NCBI RefSeq assembly: GCF_021365465.1
Contig: NZ_CP089932.1
Span: 2,170,001 to 2,234,000 of the forward strand
DNA length: 64,000 nucleotides
DNA from: Erwinia tracheiphila
Lineage (GTDB): Bacteria; Pseudomonadota; Gammaproteobacteria; Enterobacterales; Enterobacteriaceae
Direction: 5' to 3'
The notes beneath the pieces are model-generated. The model saw nothing but the letters and a program-made list of their open reading frames with translations. It was not told the DNA's origin and searched no databases. Positions 18,604-28,348 of the stretch are shown in pieces. Position 1 is the first letter of the stretch. Each line of letters begins with the position of its first letter. Both the position numbers and the translations under genes were made by a program.

Positions 18604-19104
18604 ATGACAAAAGCAGAATTTTATTCGGATCTGAATCGTGATTTGCACACGCTTATTGCCGGGGAAACCAGCTTTCTGGCGGCCATAAGTAACTGCAGCG
18701 CGCTTTTATACGAGCGTCTGGACGGTGTTAACTGGGCGGGATTTTATCTGCTGGCTGAACCTGAAACATTAGTGCTTGGTCCTTTTCAGGGAAAAGTTGC
18801 CTGTGTACGTATTGCTGTTGGCAAAGGTGTTTGCGGTACGGCAGTAGCAGAGAACCGTATTATGCGGGTTGTTGATGTGCACGCTTTTCCCGGTCACATT
18901 GCTTGCGACGCGGCCAGCAACGCGGAAATCGTATTACCGCTGGAAGTTAACGGCCAGGTCATTGGTGTCCTGGATATTGATAGCGTGGAATACAGCCGTT
19001 TTGACAGCGAAGATGAAGCGGGGCTGTCAACGCTCATCGCCGGGCTGTGTGAGGTGATTGCGGGTTCTGATGTGGAAAAATTTATTCACATGAAACGCAG
19101 CTAA
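18604..19104 (+). CDS. msrC: Free methionine-(R)-sulfoxide reductase
   Basis: A 166-aa GAF-domain enzyme (E. coli MsrC/YebR) that reduces free Met-R-sulfoxide. The three conserved Cys are visible: KVACVRIAVGKGVCGTA (about 84 and 94) and HIACDAASNAEIVLPL (about 118). NWAGFYLL and GVLDIDS complete the GAF fold. The position between letAB and proQ is as in E. coli. The ATG follows an A-rich leader without a strong ribosome site. Confidence 0.95.
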   Translation: MTKAEFYSDLNRDLHTLIAGETSFLAAISNCSALLYERLDGVNWAGFYLLAEPETLVLGPFQGKVACVRIAVGKGVCGTAVAENRIMRVVDVHAFPGHIACDAASNAEIVLPLEVNGQVIGVLDIDSVEYSRFDSEDEAGLSTLIAGLCEVIAGSDVEKFIHMKRS

Positions 19105-19200
19105 AGTGCTGGATCACGTAGCAATTGCCGATGGTGTCATTATAATGACGCCTGTTCATGCCTTCGGCTTGTTGGCAACCCGTTGTAATCAGGAAATTTC

Positions 19201-19887
19201 ATGGAAAATCAACCCAAGTTGAATAGCAGCAAAGAAGTTATTACCTTTCTGGCCGAACGCTTTCCCCAGTGTTTTAGTGCTGAAGGTGAAGCACGTCCGC
19301 TTAAAATCGGTATCTTTCAGGATCTGGTTGAGCGTGTTCAGGGTGAGATGGGTCTTAGTAAAACTCAGCTTCGCTCTGCACTCAGGCTCTATACATCAAG
19401 CTGGCGTTACCTCTACGGTATCAAAGCTGGTGCTTCTCGCGTTGACCTCGACGGAAACGCCTGTGGTGTGCTTGATGAGCAGCATGTGGAACATGCACGT
19501 AAGCAGCTGGAAGAAGCAAAAGCGCGAGTTCAGGCACATCGTGAGCAACTGCAGGCAAAAAAACGTGAGGCCGCTGTGGAAGCCGCTCCTCGTCGTCCGC
19601 GTAAGCCAGCGAATAAACCTGCTAGCGACGGTGATGCGTCGCGGCGGACACGTAGCAGACCGCCGCGCAATACGTCAGAGTCCAAGCCCGCAGTCTCAGC
19701 GACTCCATCACCACGCAGTGCGCCTGTACCAGACACTGCATCACTGCAGGTTGGGCAGAATATAAAAGTCACAGCGGGAAAAAATGCAATGGAGGCGACA
19801 ATTCTTGAGATCACTAAAGATGGTGTCCGGGTCCAGTTGGTTTCCGGCCTTGCAATGATCGTACGCGCAGAACACTTGCAGTTCTGA
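19201..19887 (+). CDS. proQ: ProQ RNA chaperone
   Basis: A 228-aa RNA-binding protein. An N-terminal FinO/ProQ domain (about 1-120, with [20 protein letters not shown] and [14 protein letters not shown]) is followed by a charged linker rich in Ala, Lys and Arg (120-175). A C-terminal Tudor-like domain ([24 protein letters not shown]...RAEHLQF) ends the protein. It acts as a global sRNA and mRNA chaperone and affects proP. It is probably cotranscribed with prc, 19 bp downstream. Confidence 0.96.
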   Translation: MENQPKLNSSKEVITFLAERFPQCFSAEGEARPLKIGIFQDLVERVQGEMGLSKTQLRSALRLYTSSWRYLYGIKAGASRVDLDGNACGVLDEQHVEHARKQLEEAKARVQAHREQLQAKKREAAVEAAPRRPRKPANKPASDGDASRRTRSRPPRNTSESKPAVSATPSPRSAPVPDTASLQVGQNIKVTAGKNAMEATILEITKDGVRVQLVSGLAMIVRAEHLQF

Positions 19888-19906
19888 GACGGAGGCCAAT
19901 CAGGGC

Positions 19907-21946
19907 ATGAACAATTTTTTTAAAATAACCGTTATCGCCGCAGCACTCCTGACGGGTAACGTTTTCTCTGCGGAAACGATTACGCACGCCGATCAAATTC
20001 CCCAGCTTCATCAGGAACCACAGCATGCCACCGTCAGTGAGCGCGTAACGTCACGCTTTACCCGTTCTCACTATCGTCAGTTCGACCTTGACCAGGGCTT
20101 TTCAGAGAAAATATTTACCCGCTATCTTAACCTTCTCGATTACAACCATAACGTCCTGCTGACCTCTGATGTTGAACGCTTCGCCAGTAAAAAAACGACG
20201 CTGGGCGATGAGCTGAAAAGCGGCAAACTGGATGTGTTTTATGAACTGTACAACCTTGCCCAGCAACGTCGTTTTGAGCGCTTTCATTATGCGCTGACTG
20301 TGCTCGATCGCCCGATGAATTTCACCGGCCACGACACAATCGATATTGACCGCAGCAAGTCCCCATGGCCTACCAGTACGGATGAACTCAACCAGCTGTG
20401 GGATGCCAAAGTAAAATTTGACCAGCTCAGTCTTAAACTTGCCGGCAAGAATGAAAAAGAAATTCGTGACGTATTGTCACGACGTTATCAGTTCGCGATT
20501 CGTCGTCTTGCACAAAGTAACAGCGAAGATGTTTTCCAACTGGCAATGACGTCCTTCGCCCGCGAAATCGATCCTCATACCAGCTATCTTTCGCCGCGTA
20601 ACACCGACCAGTTCAATACTGAAATGAGTCTCTCACTTGAAGGGATTGGGGCGGTGTTGCAGATGGATGATGATTACACGGTGATCAACTCGATAGTGGC
20701 AGGTGGTCCTGCAGCAAAAAGTAAATCTATTACCGTGGGTGACCGCATCGTGGGTGTAGGTCAACCGGGTAAGCCGATGGTGGATGTAATTGGCTGGCGG
20801 CTTGATGATGTCGTTGCGCAAATTAAAGGCCCAAAGGGCAGTAAGGTTCGGCTTGAGATATTGCCTGCAGGCAAGGGTACAAAAACACGCACTGTTACCC
20901 TGAAGCGCGAAAAAATCCGTCTCGAAGACCGTGCCGTGAAGATGAGCGTGCATAATGTCGGTAAGGAAAAAGTCGGCGTACTTGATATTCCCGGCTTTTA
21001 CGTTGGCCTCACTGATGATGTGAAAGTCCAGCTGCAAAAACTGCAAAAACAGAATGTCGAGAGTGTGGTCATCGATCTGCGTACCAACGGTGGTGGTGCG
21101 TTAACTGAAGCGGTTTCGCTGTCCGGCTTATTCATCCCGTCCGGACCGATTGTACAGGTTCGCGACAATAACGGCAAAGTACGTGAAGACAGTGATACTG
21201 ATGGTATTGTTTATTACGAAGGCCCCCTGGTAGTATTAGTTGATCGCTTTAGCGCTTCGGCATCGGAAATTTTTGCCGCTGCAATGCAGGATTATGGACG
21301 TGCATTGATTGTTGGTGAGCCTACCTTTGGTAAAGGTACTGTTCAACAATATCGTTCACTGAATCGCATCTACGACCAAATGCTGCGCCCGGAATGGCCT
21401 GCGCTGGGTTCGATTACTTATACTATTCAGAAGTTTTATCGGATTAATGGAGGCAGCACGCAGCGTAAAGGTGTCACGCCAGATCTCCTGATGCCTACCG
21501 GTGTGGAAGCCGTTGATACGGGTGAGAAGTTTGAAGATAACGCGCTCCCCTGGGACAGTATTAATGCGGCAAGCTACAGCAAAGCGCGTGATTTAAAACC
21601 GCTGGAAGCGCAGTTGTTGAAATTGCACGATGCGCGAATTGCCCAGGAACCTGAGTTCCGGTACATAATTAAAGACATTGCTCGTTTCAACGCGAACAAA
21701 GATAAACGTAATATTGTTTCCCTGAATCTGGTCGAACGTGAAAAAGAGAATCATGAAGATGACGCTCTGCGACTTGAGCGTATCAATGCCAGAATGCAGC
21801 GGGAGGGGAAAAAACTGCTGGCTAAACTTGACGATCTTCCAAAGGATTATAAAGAACCCGATCCTTACATGGATGAAACTGTTAAGATTGCCAGCGATCT
21901 GGCGCAACTTGAAAAATCGCAGCCTTCACCAGCTGCTGCAAAATAG
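19907..21946 (+). CDS. prc: Tail-specific periplasmic protease
   Basis: A 679-aa C-terminal-processing protease (Prc/Tsp). A signal peptide (MNNFFKITVIAAALLTGNVFSA) leads into the helical N-domain and a PDZ domain (about 240-325). The Ser/Lys dyad follows in LVVLVDRFSASASEIFAAAMQDYGRALIVGEPTFGKGTVQQ (Ser about 450, Lys about 475). It degrades proteins with nonpolar C-termini and processes penicillin-binding protein 3. Length matches E. coli (682 aa). Neighbours proQ and htpX are conserved, although an IS fossil now sits before htpX. Confidence 0.96.
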   Translation: MNNFFKITVIAAALLTGNVFSAETITHADQIPQLHQEPQHATVSERVTSRFTRSHYRQFDLDQGFSEKIFTRYLNLLDYNHNVLLTSDVERFASKKTTLGDELKSGKLDVFYELYNLAQQRRFERFHYALTVLDRPMNFTGHDTIDIDRSKSPWPTSTDELNQLWDAKVKFDQLSLKLAGKNEKEIRDVLSRRYQFAIRRLAQSNSEDVFQLAMTSFAREIDPHTSYLSPRNTDQFNTEMSLSLEGIGAVLQMDDDYTVINSIVAGGPAAKSKSITVGDRIVGVGQPGKPMVDVIGWRLDDVVAQIKGPKGSKVRLEILPAGKGTKTRTVTLKREKIRLEDRAVKMSVHNVGKEKVGVLDIPGFYVGLTDDVKVQLQKLQKQNVESVVIDLRTNGGGALTEAVSLSGLFIPSGPIVQVRDNNGKVREDSDTDGIVYYEGPLVVLVDRFSASASEIFAAAMQDYGRALIVGEPTFGKGTVQQYRSLNRIYDQMLRPEWPALGSITYTIQKFYRINGGSTQRKGVTPDLLMPTGVEAVDTGEKFEDNALPWDSINAASYSKARDLKPLEAQLLKLHDARIAQEPEFRYIIKDIARFNANKDKRNIVSLNLVEREKENHEDDALRLERINARMQREGKKLLAKLDDLPKDYKEPDPYMDETVKIASDLAQLEKSQPSPAAAK

Positions 21947-21948
21947 TC

Positions 21949-21974
21949 AAAGCCACCTTCACAGAAGGTGGCTT
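21949..21974. terminator. Hairpin after prc
   Basis: AAGCCACCTTC / GAAGGTGGCTT inverted repeat with a 3-nt loop, just after the prc stop. There is no long T-run, so termination strength is uncertain. Confidence 0.6.
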
Positions 21975-22116
21975 GAGGCCCATCCCACAGAGATGAACTA
22001 CCATGTTTAACAAGGCGTTGTGTCTGGTGGATTCAAAACTGCGAGATGTAAGATAAATCCAGAATGTAATAATGACCACGCCTACTTATCTGGTGGTTTC
22101 CGGCGGCAATAAAAAA

Positions 22117-22142
22117 AGCACAGCACAGGCTGTGCTTTTTTT
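22117..22142. terminator. Bidirectional terminator at the IS200-type insertion point
   Basis: AGCACAGC (22117-22124) / GCTGTGCT (22129-22136), flanked by A-run and T-run. The left end of the IS200-type element begins right after the T-run. The span from 21975 to 22116 holds no gene. Confidence 0.75.
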
Positions 22143-22776
22143 ATCCCTGCATGAACACCACCTCCTGTGGAGGTGGTCAGCAATAAGCTGGCTCTGCCAG
22201 TCATGCTACTCATGGAAAAATCCGAATCTGTTATACACATAATTGCCAGGGATTTAACCATGAGTAGATTCCAGAAAGCATCTCATGTGCCCTGATGTTG
22301 TCAATATCATATCGTATGGACACCCAGGTACCGGTTTCGAATCCTTAGTAACAATGTTGGTAAAGAGGTCTGTAAGCCGATAAGGATCTCAGGTGAGCAG
22401 CCCGGGATAGAAGTAGTGTAGCTGAATGACCAGACAGACCATGCCCATTTGCGGGTAAAAGTGCCTCCACGGCTTTCGATTTCCCATGTAACAGGCGACT
22501 TAAAGGGTAAAACAGCCCTTCGATTGTTCAGTAAATTTCCCTGCTTGCGTAAGAACAAGCAGTGGGGGAATGATTTTTGGGCAAGAGGTTATTGTGTCGA
22601 TACCGTAGGTATAAACGAAGAAATGATAATAAAGTACGTGAAGTATCAGGAAAAACATGAAGTTGAAGATAGCCAGCTTCCACTGAAAGAAGTGTGAAGG
22701 GAAGGCTCTCTGAGTCTGGACTTAGTGCGCCCCTGTGCGGCGAAATCAATGGCACCTGCTATGCAGGTGGTTTTTT
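22143..22776 (+). mobile_element. IS200/IS605-family element, inactive copy
   Basis: The left end carries hairpin CACCTCC-TGT-GGAGGTG (about 22160-22176). The right end carries hairpin CACCTGC-TAT-GCAGGTG (22753-22769) followed by a T-run. There are no terminal inverted repeats or target duplication, as is normal for single-strand Y1 transposition. Between the ends lies one tnpA gene with two stops. A second, left-end-only copy is at 16820. Confidence 0.82.
22260..22697 (+). pseudogene. tnpA: TnpA Y1 transposase (IS200/IS605), two nonsense codons
   Basis: One continuous frame of 146 codons reads MSRFQKASHV-P-stop-CCQYHIVWTPRYRF ... TDHAHLRVKVPPRLSISHVTG ... FWARGYCVDTVG ... YVKYQEKHE. The HUH metal motif is HAH in TDHAHL, and the catalytic Tyr is in YVKYQE. 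Stops are TGA at 22293 (a Trp position in relatives) and TAG at 22419 (a Glu position). No indel is present, so both are point mutations. The product cannot be made full length. Confidence 0.85.
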
Positions 22777-22933
22777 ACTTTTTTATTTAAACGTGCGTCT
22801 GCTCATTACCAGAAAGTGTAAAGTTATGTTTTTTTAATGAGTTATCGAGTGATGCAGCTTGAAATGTTTTGCTGTGCAAATAGGATAGTGTCTGCTTTGA
22901 GCATTTTTTGTTAATTGAGGAAGAAGATAATCT

Positions 22934-23815
22934 ATGATGCGTATTGCGCTTTTCCTGTTAACCAATCTGGGGGTTATGTTGGTTTTCGGGCTGATACTCA
23001 GCCTGACAGGAATTCAGTCAAGCAGTGTACAGGGCCTGATGATTATGGCAGGTCTGTTTGGCTTCGGCGGTGCGTTTGTCTCACTGCTGATGTCAAAATG
23101 GATGGCGTTACGTTCCGTTGGCGGTGAAGTTATTGAACAGCCACGGAATGAAACTGAGCGCTGGTTGATACAGACCATCGCACAGCAGGCGCAGCAGGCA
23201 GGCATAGCCATGCCCCAGGTGGCCGTCTATCATGCACCTGATATTAACGCTTTTGCAACGGGGGCACGCCGCGATGCCTCACTGGTAGCTGTGTCTACCG
23301 GACTATTGCAAAACATGAGTCGCGATGAAGCAGAGGCCGTGCTTGCCCATGAGGTCAGTCACATCGCTAATGGTGATATGGTTACCATGACGCTAATCCA
23401 GGGTATCGTTAATACCTTCGTGATTTTCATATCGCGAATCATTGCTCAACTGGCTGCAGGCTTTATGTCAGGCGATCGTGACGAGGGAGAGAGCAGTAAC
23501 GGTAACCCGCTGGTCTACTTTGCGGTCTCAATGTTGCTTGAACTGGTTTTTGGCATCATTGCCAGCATTATTACCATGTGGTTTTCACGGCATCGCGAGT
23601 TTCATGCAGACGCGGGTTCTGCCCGGCTGGTGGGTCGTGAAAAAATGATCGCGGCATTACAACGCCTGAAAACCAGCTATGAGCCGCAGGAAGCCAGCAC
23701 TATGATGGCATTCTGCATCAATGGTAAATCTAAATCTTTAAGTGAACTGTTTATGTCTCACCCACCGCTCGATAAGCGTATTGAAGCGTTGAGAAGCGGA
23801 CAATATCTGAAATAG
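22934..23815 (+). CDS. htpX: HtpX inner-membrane zinc metalloprotease
   Basis: A 293-aa M48 protease. Two N-terminal membrane helices (about 4-25 and 33-55) and two internal ones (about 158-180 and 193-215) surround the zinc motif HEVSH in [15 protein letters not shown] (about 139-143). The extra Glu ligand is in [15 protein letters not shown]. It takes part in quality control of membrane proteins with FtsH; in E. coli it is controlled by Cpx. Length equals E. coli. An AGGAAGA ribosome site precedes the start. Confidence 0.96.
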   Translation: MMRIALFLLTNLGVMLVFGLILSLTGIQSSSVQGLMIMAGLFGFGGAFVSLLMSKWMALRSVGGEVIEQPRNETERWLIQTIAQQAQQAGIAMPQVAVYHAPDINAFATGARRDASLVAVSTGLLQNMSRDEAEAVLAHEVSHIANGDMVTMTLIQGIVNTFVIFISRIIAQLAAGFMSGDRDEGESSNGNPLVYFAVSMLLELVFGIIASIITMWFSRHREFHADAGSARLVGREKMIAALQRLKTSYEPQEASTMMAFCINGKSKSLSELFMSHPPLDKRIEALRSGQYLK

Positions 23816-23846
23816 GGCCACCGTTTCAGTGCCTGAGTATTACCGC

Positions 23847-23879
23847 ACCCTGCCAGGTTTTTACTGGCAGGGTGTTTTT
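23847..23879. terminator. Terminator between convergent htpX and yebQ
   Basis: ACCCTGCCAG (23847-23856) / CTGGCAGGGT (23864-23873), followed by G and T5. It serves htpX; the yebQ stop lies at its right edge. Confidence 0.85.
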
Positions 23880-23880
23880 A

Positions 23881-25257
23881 TCAGGGAATATTTCTGGTTT
23901 GCATAATGCCTAGTGCGCTGACAACTGCAGCAACTGCAGCAAAGCCGGCAGCAGTTAACAAAGACGCATAAGTGCCTTTACTATCAAACAGATTAAACAT
24001 AAGCGCTACCAGCGCAGCACCACTGCTCTGCCCCAGCAGACGTGCAGTACCGAGCATACCGCTGGCACCTCCGCTTCGATGCCGTGGGGCTGAAGATATA
24101 ATTGTATGGTTGTTAGGGGATTGAAATAAACCAAAGCCTGCGCCACACAGCGCCATTCGCCAGATAATATTCAGATCTTCCGGTGAAGAAGGCAGCAGTG
24201 CCAGGGAAAACAACCCGCAGGAAAACATAAGAAGCCCAACTGCGCCCAGCAGGCCAGCATGACAGTTTTCAATTAATCGACCTGCGACTGGGGCCATCAC
24301 CATTGTTGCCAGCGGCCACGGAGTTAGCAGTAAACCGGTTGCGACCTCATCACGCTGAAGGATTTTTTGCAAAAAAAATGGTAATGACACCATAGCCAGC
24401 ATCTGTGCACAAAAAGAGCAAACGGAGGTGCCGATTGAAAGTGAGAATACAGGCAGGCGCAGTAAATCCACCGGCAATAATGGAAAGGGCAGACGCAGCT
24501 GTCGCCGTAAAAAGAAAAAGCCTGCCGTGAAAAGCCCAATTAATTCTGCCATGGTCAGCCAGCTGCACTGCCGTTGTGCAAAGCTACTTAGCGCCGCAAT
24601 CAGCAGGCCAAAAGTCAGGGCGTTCATGACAGCGCCTGGGATGTCAAAACGTTGTTCCTTATTCCGTTGCGTATTGTCAGGCAAAAAACGACATGCTAAA
24701 AATAGCGCCAGTAATCCAACTGGAATGTTGATAAGAAACAGCCATTTCCACGACGCTACGGATAACACACCCGCAGCCACCGTAGGCCCCGCTGCTGTAG
24801 AAACAGCCACGATAAGTGAATTGATACCCATGCCCCGACCAAGGTAGCGTTGTGGATAGATGATCCTGATCAATGCTGTATTGACGCTCATCAGGGCTGC
24901 TCCGCCGAAACCTTGCAGAACCCTGGCCAGCGTAAGCATGCCTAAAGAATCGGACAGCGCACAAAACAGAGATGTGAAGGTAAACAGAACCAGTCCACAC
25001 TGATAAATACGTCGGTAGCCTATGATGTCTCCGAGAAAAGAAAGCGACAGCAGCGATGTAATAATAGCCAGCTGATAAGCATTAACTATCCAGATTGATT
25101 CGGCCGGACTGGCATGCAATTCGCGTGAAATGGTTGGGAGTGCAACGTTCGCTATAGCACCGTCCAGTACAGCGACAATAATGCCAAGGGCTATTGCCAT
25201 AATAGCACCGTAGCGGTGTGGAACGGGAAGGCCATCCTGTTGAGTAGTTTGCAGCAT
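23881..25257 (-). CDS. yebQ: YebQ, DHA2-type MFS transporter
   Basis: A 458-aa major facilitator of the 14-helix drug:H+ antiporter type. The first helix carries AVLDGAIANVALPTISREL (DHA2 motif D1) and the loop has FLGDIIGYRRIYQCG (motif A). GTARLLGQSSGAAL lies near the C-terminus. The substrate is unknown. It is divergent from kdgR, as in E. coli, and in that family it may be under KdgR control. Confidence 0.9.
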   Translation of the reverse strand: MLQTTQQDGLPVPHRYGAIMAIALGIIVAVLDGAIANVALPTISRELHASPAESIWIVNAYQLAIITSLLSLSFLGDIIGYRRIYQCGLVLFTFTSLFCALSDSLGMLTLARVLQGFGGAALMSVNTALIRIIYPQRYLGRGMGINSLIVAVSTAAGPTVAAGVLSVASWKWLFLINIPVGLLALFLACRFLPDNTQRNKEQRFDIPGAVMNALTFGLLIAALSSFAQRQCSWLTMAELIGLFTAGFFFLRRQLRLPFPLLPVDLLRLPVFSLSIGTSVCSFCAQMLAMVSLPFFLQKILQRDEVATGLLLTPWPLATMVMAPVAGRLIENCHAGLLGAVGLLMFSCGLFSLALLPSSPEDLNIIWRMALCGAGFGLFQSPNNHTIISSAPRHRSGGASGMLGTARLLGQSSGAALVALMFNLFDSKGTYASLLTAAGFAAVAAVVSALGIMQTRNIP

Positions 25258-25374
25258 AATTTAGGATAATAAGAGAAGTGAATATTATTATGCTAAAGGT
25301 TTTTAACAACAATAGCAGTGTTAATGCGTTAATAACTTCAAAATCATATGAAATGGCTTCTCAGATTGCATGGA

Positions 25375-25404
25375 TTGCAACATTCTTTTTGCCGATCGTA
25401 TAAT
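25375..25404 (+). promoter_or_regulatory. kdgR promoter
   Basis: TTGCAA (25375-25380) and TATAAT (25399-25404) with an 18-bp spacer, 47 bp upstream of the kdgR start. The -10 matches the consensus fully. Confidence 0.7.
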
Positions 25405-25423
25405 AAAAACACTGTTCCATTTT
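25405..25423. promoter_or_regulatory. KdgR operator (autoregulation)
   Basis: The segment AAAAACACTGTTCCATTTT just downstream of the -10 agrees well with the KdgR consensus (AAAC arm, TGTT-CATT arm). Its position over the transcription start fits autorepression. Confidence 0.65.
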
Positions 25424-25450
25424 TTATAAAACAACATATAAGGACCTGCA

Positions 25451-26242
25451 ATGACAAAGGAAGATATAGACAAGCAGCCGGATGCGGTTTCATCAGTAAT
25501 GAAAGTCTTTGGTATCCTTCAGGCGCTGGGTGAGGGCAGGGAGCATGGCATCACTGACCTTTCACAGCGCCTGATGATGTCAAAAAGCACGGTGTATCGT
25601 TTTTTACAGACGATGAAGTCACTCGGCTATATCGCTCAGGAAGGTGAATCAGAGAAATATACCCTGACATTAAAACTGTTTGAACTTGGTGCGAAAGCAC
25701 TACAAAATATCGATCTGATTCGCTTGGCTGATGTACAAATGCGTGAAATTTCGCGTCAGACTCGTGAAACCATTCATCTTGGTGCACTTGAAGAAAACAG
25801 TATTGTATACATCCACAAAATTGATTCGCTGTACAACCTGCGAATGTATTCCCGTATTGGTCGCCGTAATCCGCTACACAGCACGGCAATAGGCAAAGTG
25901 CTGCTTGCATGGCGGGATCGGCAAGAAGTGGTAAAGATGTTTGACGGTGTCGAATTTACCCGTAGTACTGCAAGGACGATTGCCAGCGCTGAAGCCCTTA
26001 TGCATCAACTGGATATTGTGCGCATCAGTGGTTTTGCTGAAGATAATGAAGAGCAGGAAGAGGGACTGCGTTGCCTGGCTGTGCCAGTATTTGACCGCTT
26101 TGGGGTTGTCGTTGCGGGCATGAGTGTTTCTTTTCCAACGTTGCGCTTTGCGCATGATAAAAAAAGTGAATATGTAAAACTTCTGCAACAGGCAGGAAGC
26201 GCTATTTCTGAACAAATGGGTTACCACGATTACCCGGTTTGA
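25451..26242 (+). CDS. kdgR: KdgR, IclR-family repressor of pectin/KDG catabolism
   Basis: A 263-aa protein with an N-terminal winged helix (about 14-75, ITDLSQRLMMSKSTVYRFLQTMKSLGYI) and an IclR effector domain (about 90-255, GRRNPLHSTAIGKVLLAW...EGLRCLAVPVFD). KdgR binds 2-keto-3-deoxygluconate and in Erwinia-type plant pathogens controls pectinases and KDG genes. Length equals the E. coli protein. The start is supported by AAGGA 8 bp upstream. Confidence 0.96.
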   Translation: MTKEDIDKQPDAVSSVMKVFGILQALGEGREHGITDLSQRLMMSKSTVYRFLQTMKSLGYIAQEGESEKYTLTLKLFELGAKALQNIDLIRLADVQMREISRQTRETIHLGALEENSIVYIHKIDSLYNLRMYSRIGRRNPLHSTAIGKVLLAWRDRQEVVKMFDGVEFTRSTARTIASAEALMHQLDIVRISGFAEDNEEQEEGLRCLAVPVFDRFGVVVAGMSVSFPTLRFAHDKKSEYVKLLQQAGSAISEQMGYHDYPV

Positions 26243-26277
26243 CAAGCCTGGCCAGCAGGGTGCTGGCCAAGTTTTAT

Positions 26278-26520
26278 TTAGTTATCTATAACTTTACCGC
26301 TCTTTTTTAACAGCGGGCAATCCGAAACGCCCACTATTCCACTATCGCTGTGGAGATATTGTGCGGTAAGCGTTCCGCGTGCGGTCAGGTACTGGCACTG
26401 AAGCCCCATTCCTGCGACGTTTTTAGTGCTTCCTGTCAGAACACCGTAACCTGTCAACAGCATTGCTAACCAGATAATGACCAGCAATGTCGCAATGCGA
26501 ACTAAAAATTTCATATACAT
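26278..26520 (-). CDS. yobH: YobH, small membrane-anchored protein
   Basis: An 80-aa protein that matches E. coli YobH (79 aa). One N-terminal membrane segment (MYMKFLVRIATLLVIIWLAMLLTGYGVL) is followed by NVAGMGLQCQYLTARGTLTAQYLHSDSG and DCPLLKKS, with two conserved Cys. Function unknown. The gap to yebO (26521-26751) normally holds mgrB, but no MgrB-like frame is visible there. Confidence 0.92.
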   Translation of the reverse strand: MYMKFLVRIATLLVIIWLAMLLTGYGVLTGSTKNVAGMGLQCQYLTARGTLTAQYLHSDSGIVGVSDCPLLKKSGKVIDN

Positions 26521-26751
26521 CCTTATTTCAGAAAGACGCCTGTGCTACTTATTCAGCATGATTCTTACTGGCTGATATAACAGTATGTTGCGATATAGTA
26601 CGCATCCTTGGCTGAGAATACACATTTCAATACGTTTTGCCTGCGCGAACGTTCTTAAAATTTCGCAATCCGGCTGTCATTTTCCATGTTAGCGGGTAAA
26701 ATCTTTTTCCGGTGTCAGATTAGAGAAAAACGTTTTCAATTTGAGGCGGTT

Positions 26752-27012
26752 ATGAACGAAATAGTGAATGGTGCAATGAGCTTTACATCAATGGGCATCA
26801 TGCTGACTCTGGTGGTAGTTGGATTGTTCGTCTGGTTTTTTATTAATCGCGCCAGCGTTAAAGCCACACAACAGGTATGTTTGCTTGAGGCGCTGCTTGA
26901 AGAGCAAAAGAGGCAAAATGCGCTGTTGAGAAAAATAGCTGAATCTTCATCGGTTACTGATAAGGCGCATAGTGAAACTAAAGATTTCACTCGTCTTGTG
27001 CCTGAACGTTGA
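26752..27012 (+). CDS. yebO: YebO, small membrane protein
   Basis: An 86-aa protein starting MNEIVNGAMSFTSMGIMLTLVVVGLFVWFFINRAS, with one membrane helix (about 10-32), then LLEALLEEQKRQNALLRKI, a probable short coiled coil, and a charged tail ending RLVPER. It matches E. coli YebO. The ATG at 26752 is chosen by homology; upstream in-frame codons are not conserved. Function unknown. Confidence 0.92.
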   Translation: MNEIVNGAMSFTSMGIMLTLVVVGLFVWFFINRASVKATQQVCLLEALLEEQKRQNALLRKIAESSSVTDKAHSETKDFTRLVPER

Positions 27013-27033
27013 ACACCATACTTAAGGTTATTT

Positions 27034-27980
27034 ATGGGCTGGCTAAACCTCTGGTTTGATCCTGATAAATATCATCACTCTCGCGATGGTTTTCGTAATA
27101 CCGAACCATACATCCGCAGAAAAGATGATCTTAAACGCTGGCGTAAAGCTAAGGGATTACCAACTCCCTTGCTCATGGTTATCAGAATTTTATTCAGCAG
27201 TGATGGCAGCATGCCGATTTGCCCGGGAAGGGCGATACGATTTGGTGGTTAGGGCATGCCTGTTTGTTGCTGCGCTGCTCTGGGCGATACACGTTGATAG
27301 ACCCGGCTTTTTTTTCACGAGCGTCTCCTGTCAGTTTTTATGGTCCCCGGTGCAAAACCTCTGCGGCACTTAGCATTGATAATTTACCCTCACTGTACAG
27401 CGTCCTGATTTCTCATAACCACGATGATCACCTTGATAAAATGACGATAAAAAATTCTCAGGCGATTCCCTCAGACTGAGTTTATCGTGCCGTTGGGGTT
27501 GAAAAAGTGGTTTAGCGCATTGGTGCCAGCAACGTGGTAGAGCTGGACAGGTGTGAACATACAGAATCTGCCGGAATGATGGTTTATGCAGTGCCTGCTC
27601 GTCATTGGAGTATGAGAACCTTGTGGGACAGAAATCGTTCTCTCTGGTGCGGTTGGGTGATTCGCTATAAGCAGCTTAATTTTTTAGTTTAGTGGGGACA
27701 GCGGTTATTCTGAGAATCTGATGGAATCCCTGCGAGGCTGGGTTCTTTTAACCTTACAGCGCTGCCAACAGGTGCCTATGCACCACGATGGTTCGTGAGG
27801 GAGCACCATATGGATCCCAGGCGCGCCGTTTTGTTGCATGGATACCTTGAGCAGCCCACCACTATTCCCATTCATTGGGGAGTATTTGAGCGGGGTGATG
27901 AGTCTCTTGACGAGTTACCTGAAGTCCTTTCAGTTGAAATGAAGGCTGCCGGAATGGATGAGAACTGCTTTCATGCATGA
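27034..27980 (+). pseudogene. Metallo-beta-lactamase-fold hydrolase (NAPE-PLD/UlaG-like), broken
   Basis: Starts well at 27034 (MGWLNLWFDPDKYHHSRDGFRNTEPY) and then shifts frame near 27150. It resumes as GDTIWWLGHACLLLRCSGRYTLIDPAF, and the metal motif HNHDDHLD (HxHxDH) is near 27420. Stops follow at 27477, and the C-terminal part is readable around 27808-27980 (HMDPRRAVLLH...IPIHWGVF). Several frameshifts and stops make it a pseudogene. It lies 21 bp after yebO. Confidence 0.82.
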
Positions 27981-28236
27981 AAAATTGGGGAATGTATCTT
28001 GTTTAATACTGATGGCTAGGAATAATCCTAATTTATTATTTGAAGATAATTAAAATTGAGATTTTGATATAAAAATTCCTACGCGATTCCGTTAATTAAT
28101 ACAGCAGCAGGTGCGATTAAATGGGGCAGGAATAAATGCACTTTCCTGATTTTGGTACAGTTTAAATTCATCCTGCTCCGGTAATTTTTTTAAATCTTAC
28201 AGCATGACTTTAGTCGTTGATGGCAGGAGGCTTAAA

Positions 28237-28287
28237 ATGACGTTTTTACCTAACCTTTTCAATAATTGTGCAATCAATTCAGGTTAA
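28237..28287 (+). CDS. Possible 16-aa peptide with consensus ribosome site
   Basis: MTFLPNLFNNCAINSG, then TAA. A full AGGAGG lies at 28225-28230, 6 nt before the ATG, and a strong terminator follows 61 bp later (28349). There is no similarity that I recognise, and coding is unproven. It could equally be part of a small RNA. It is the only notable signal in the 500-bp gap before the cspC region. Confidence 0.35.
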   Translation: MTFLPNLFNNCAINSG

Positions 28288-28348
28288 ATATAAACAGCTT
28301 GCACTATTAATGAGCTGCATGTCTCATGCTGAAAGCACGCGCCTGCTG

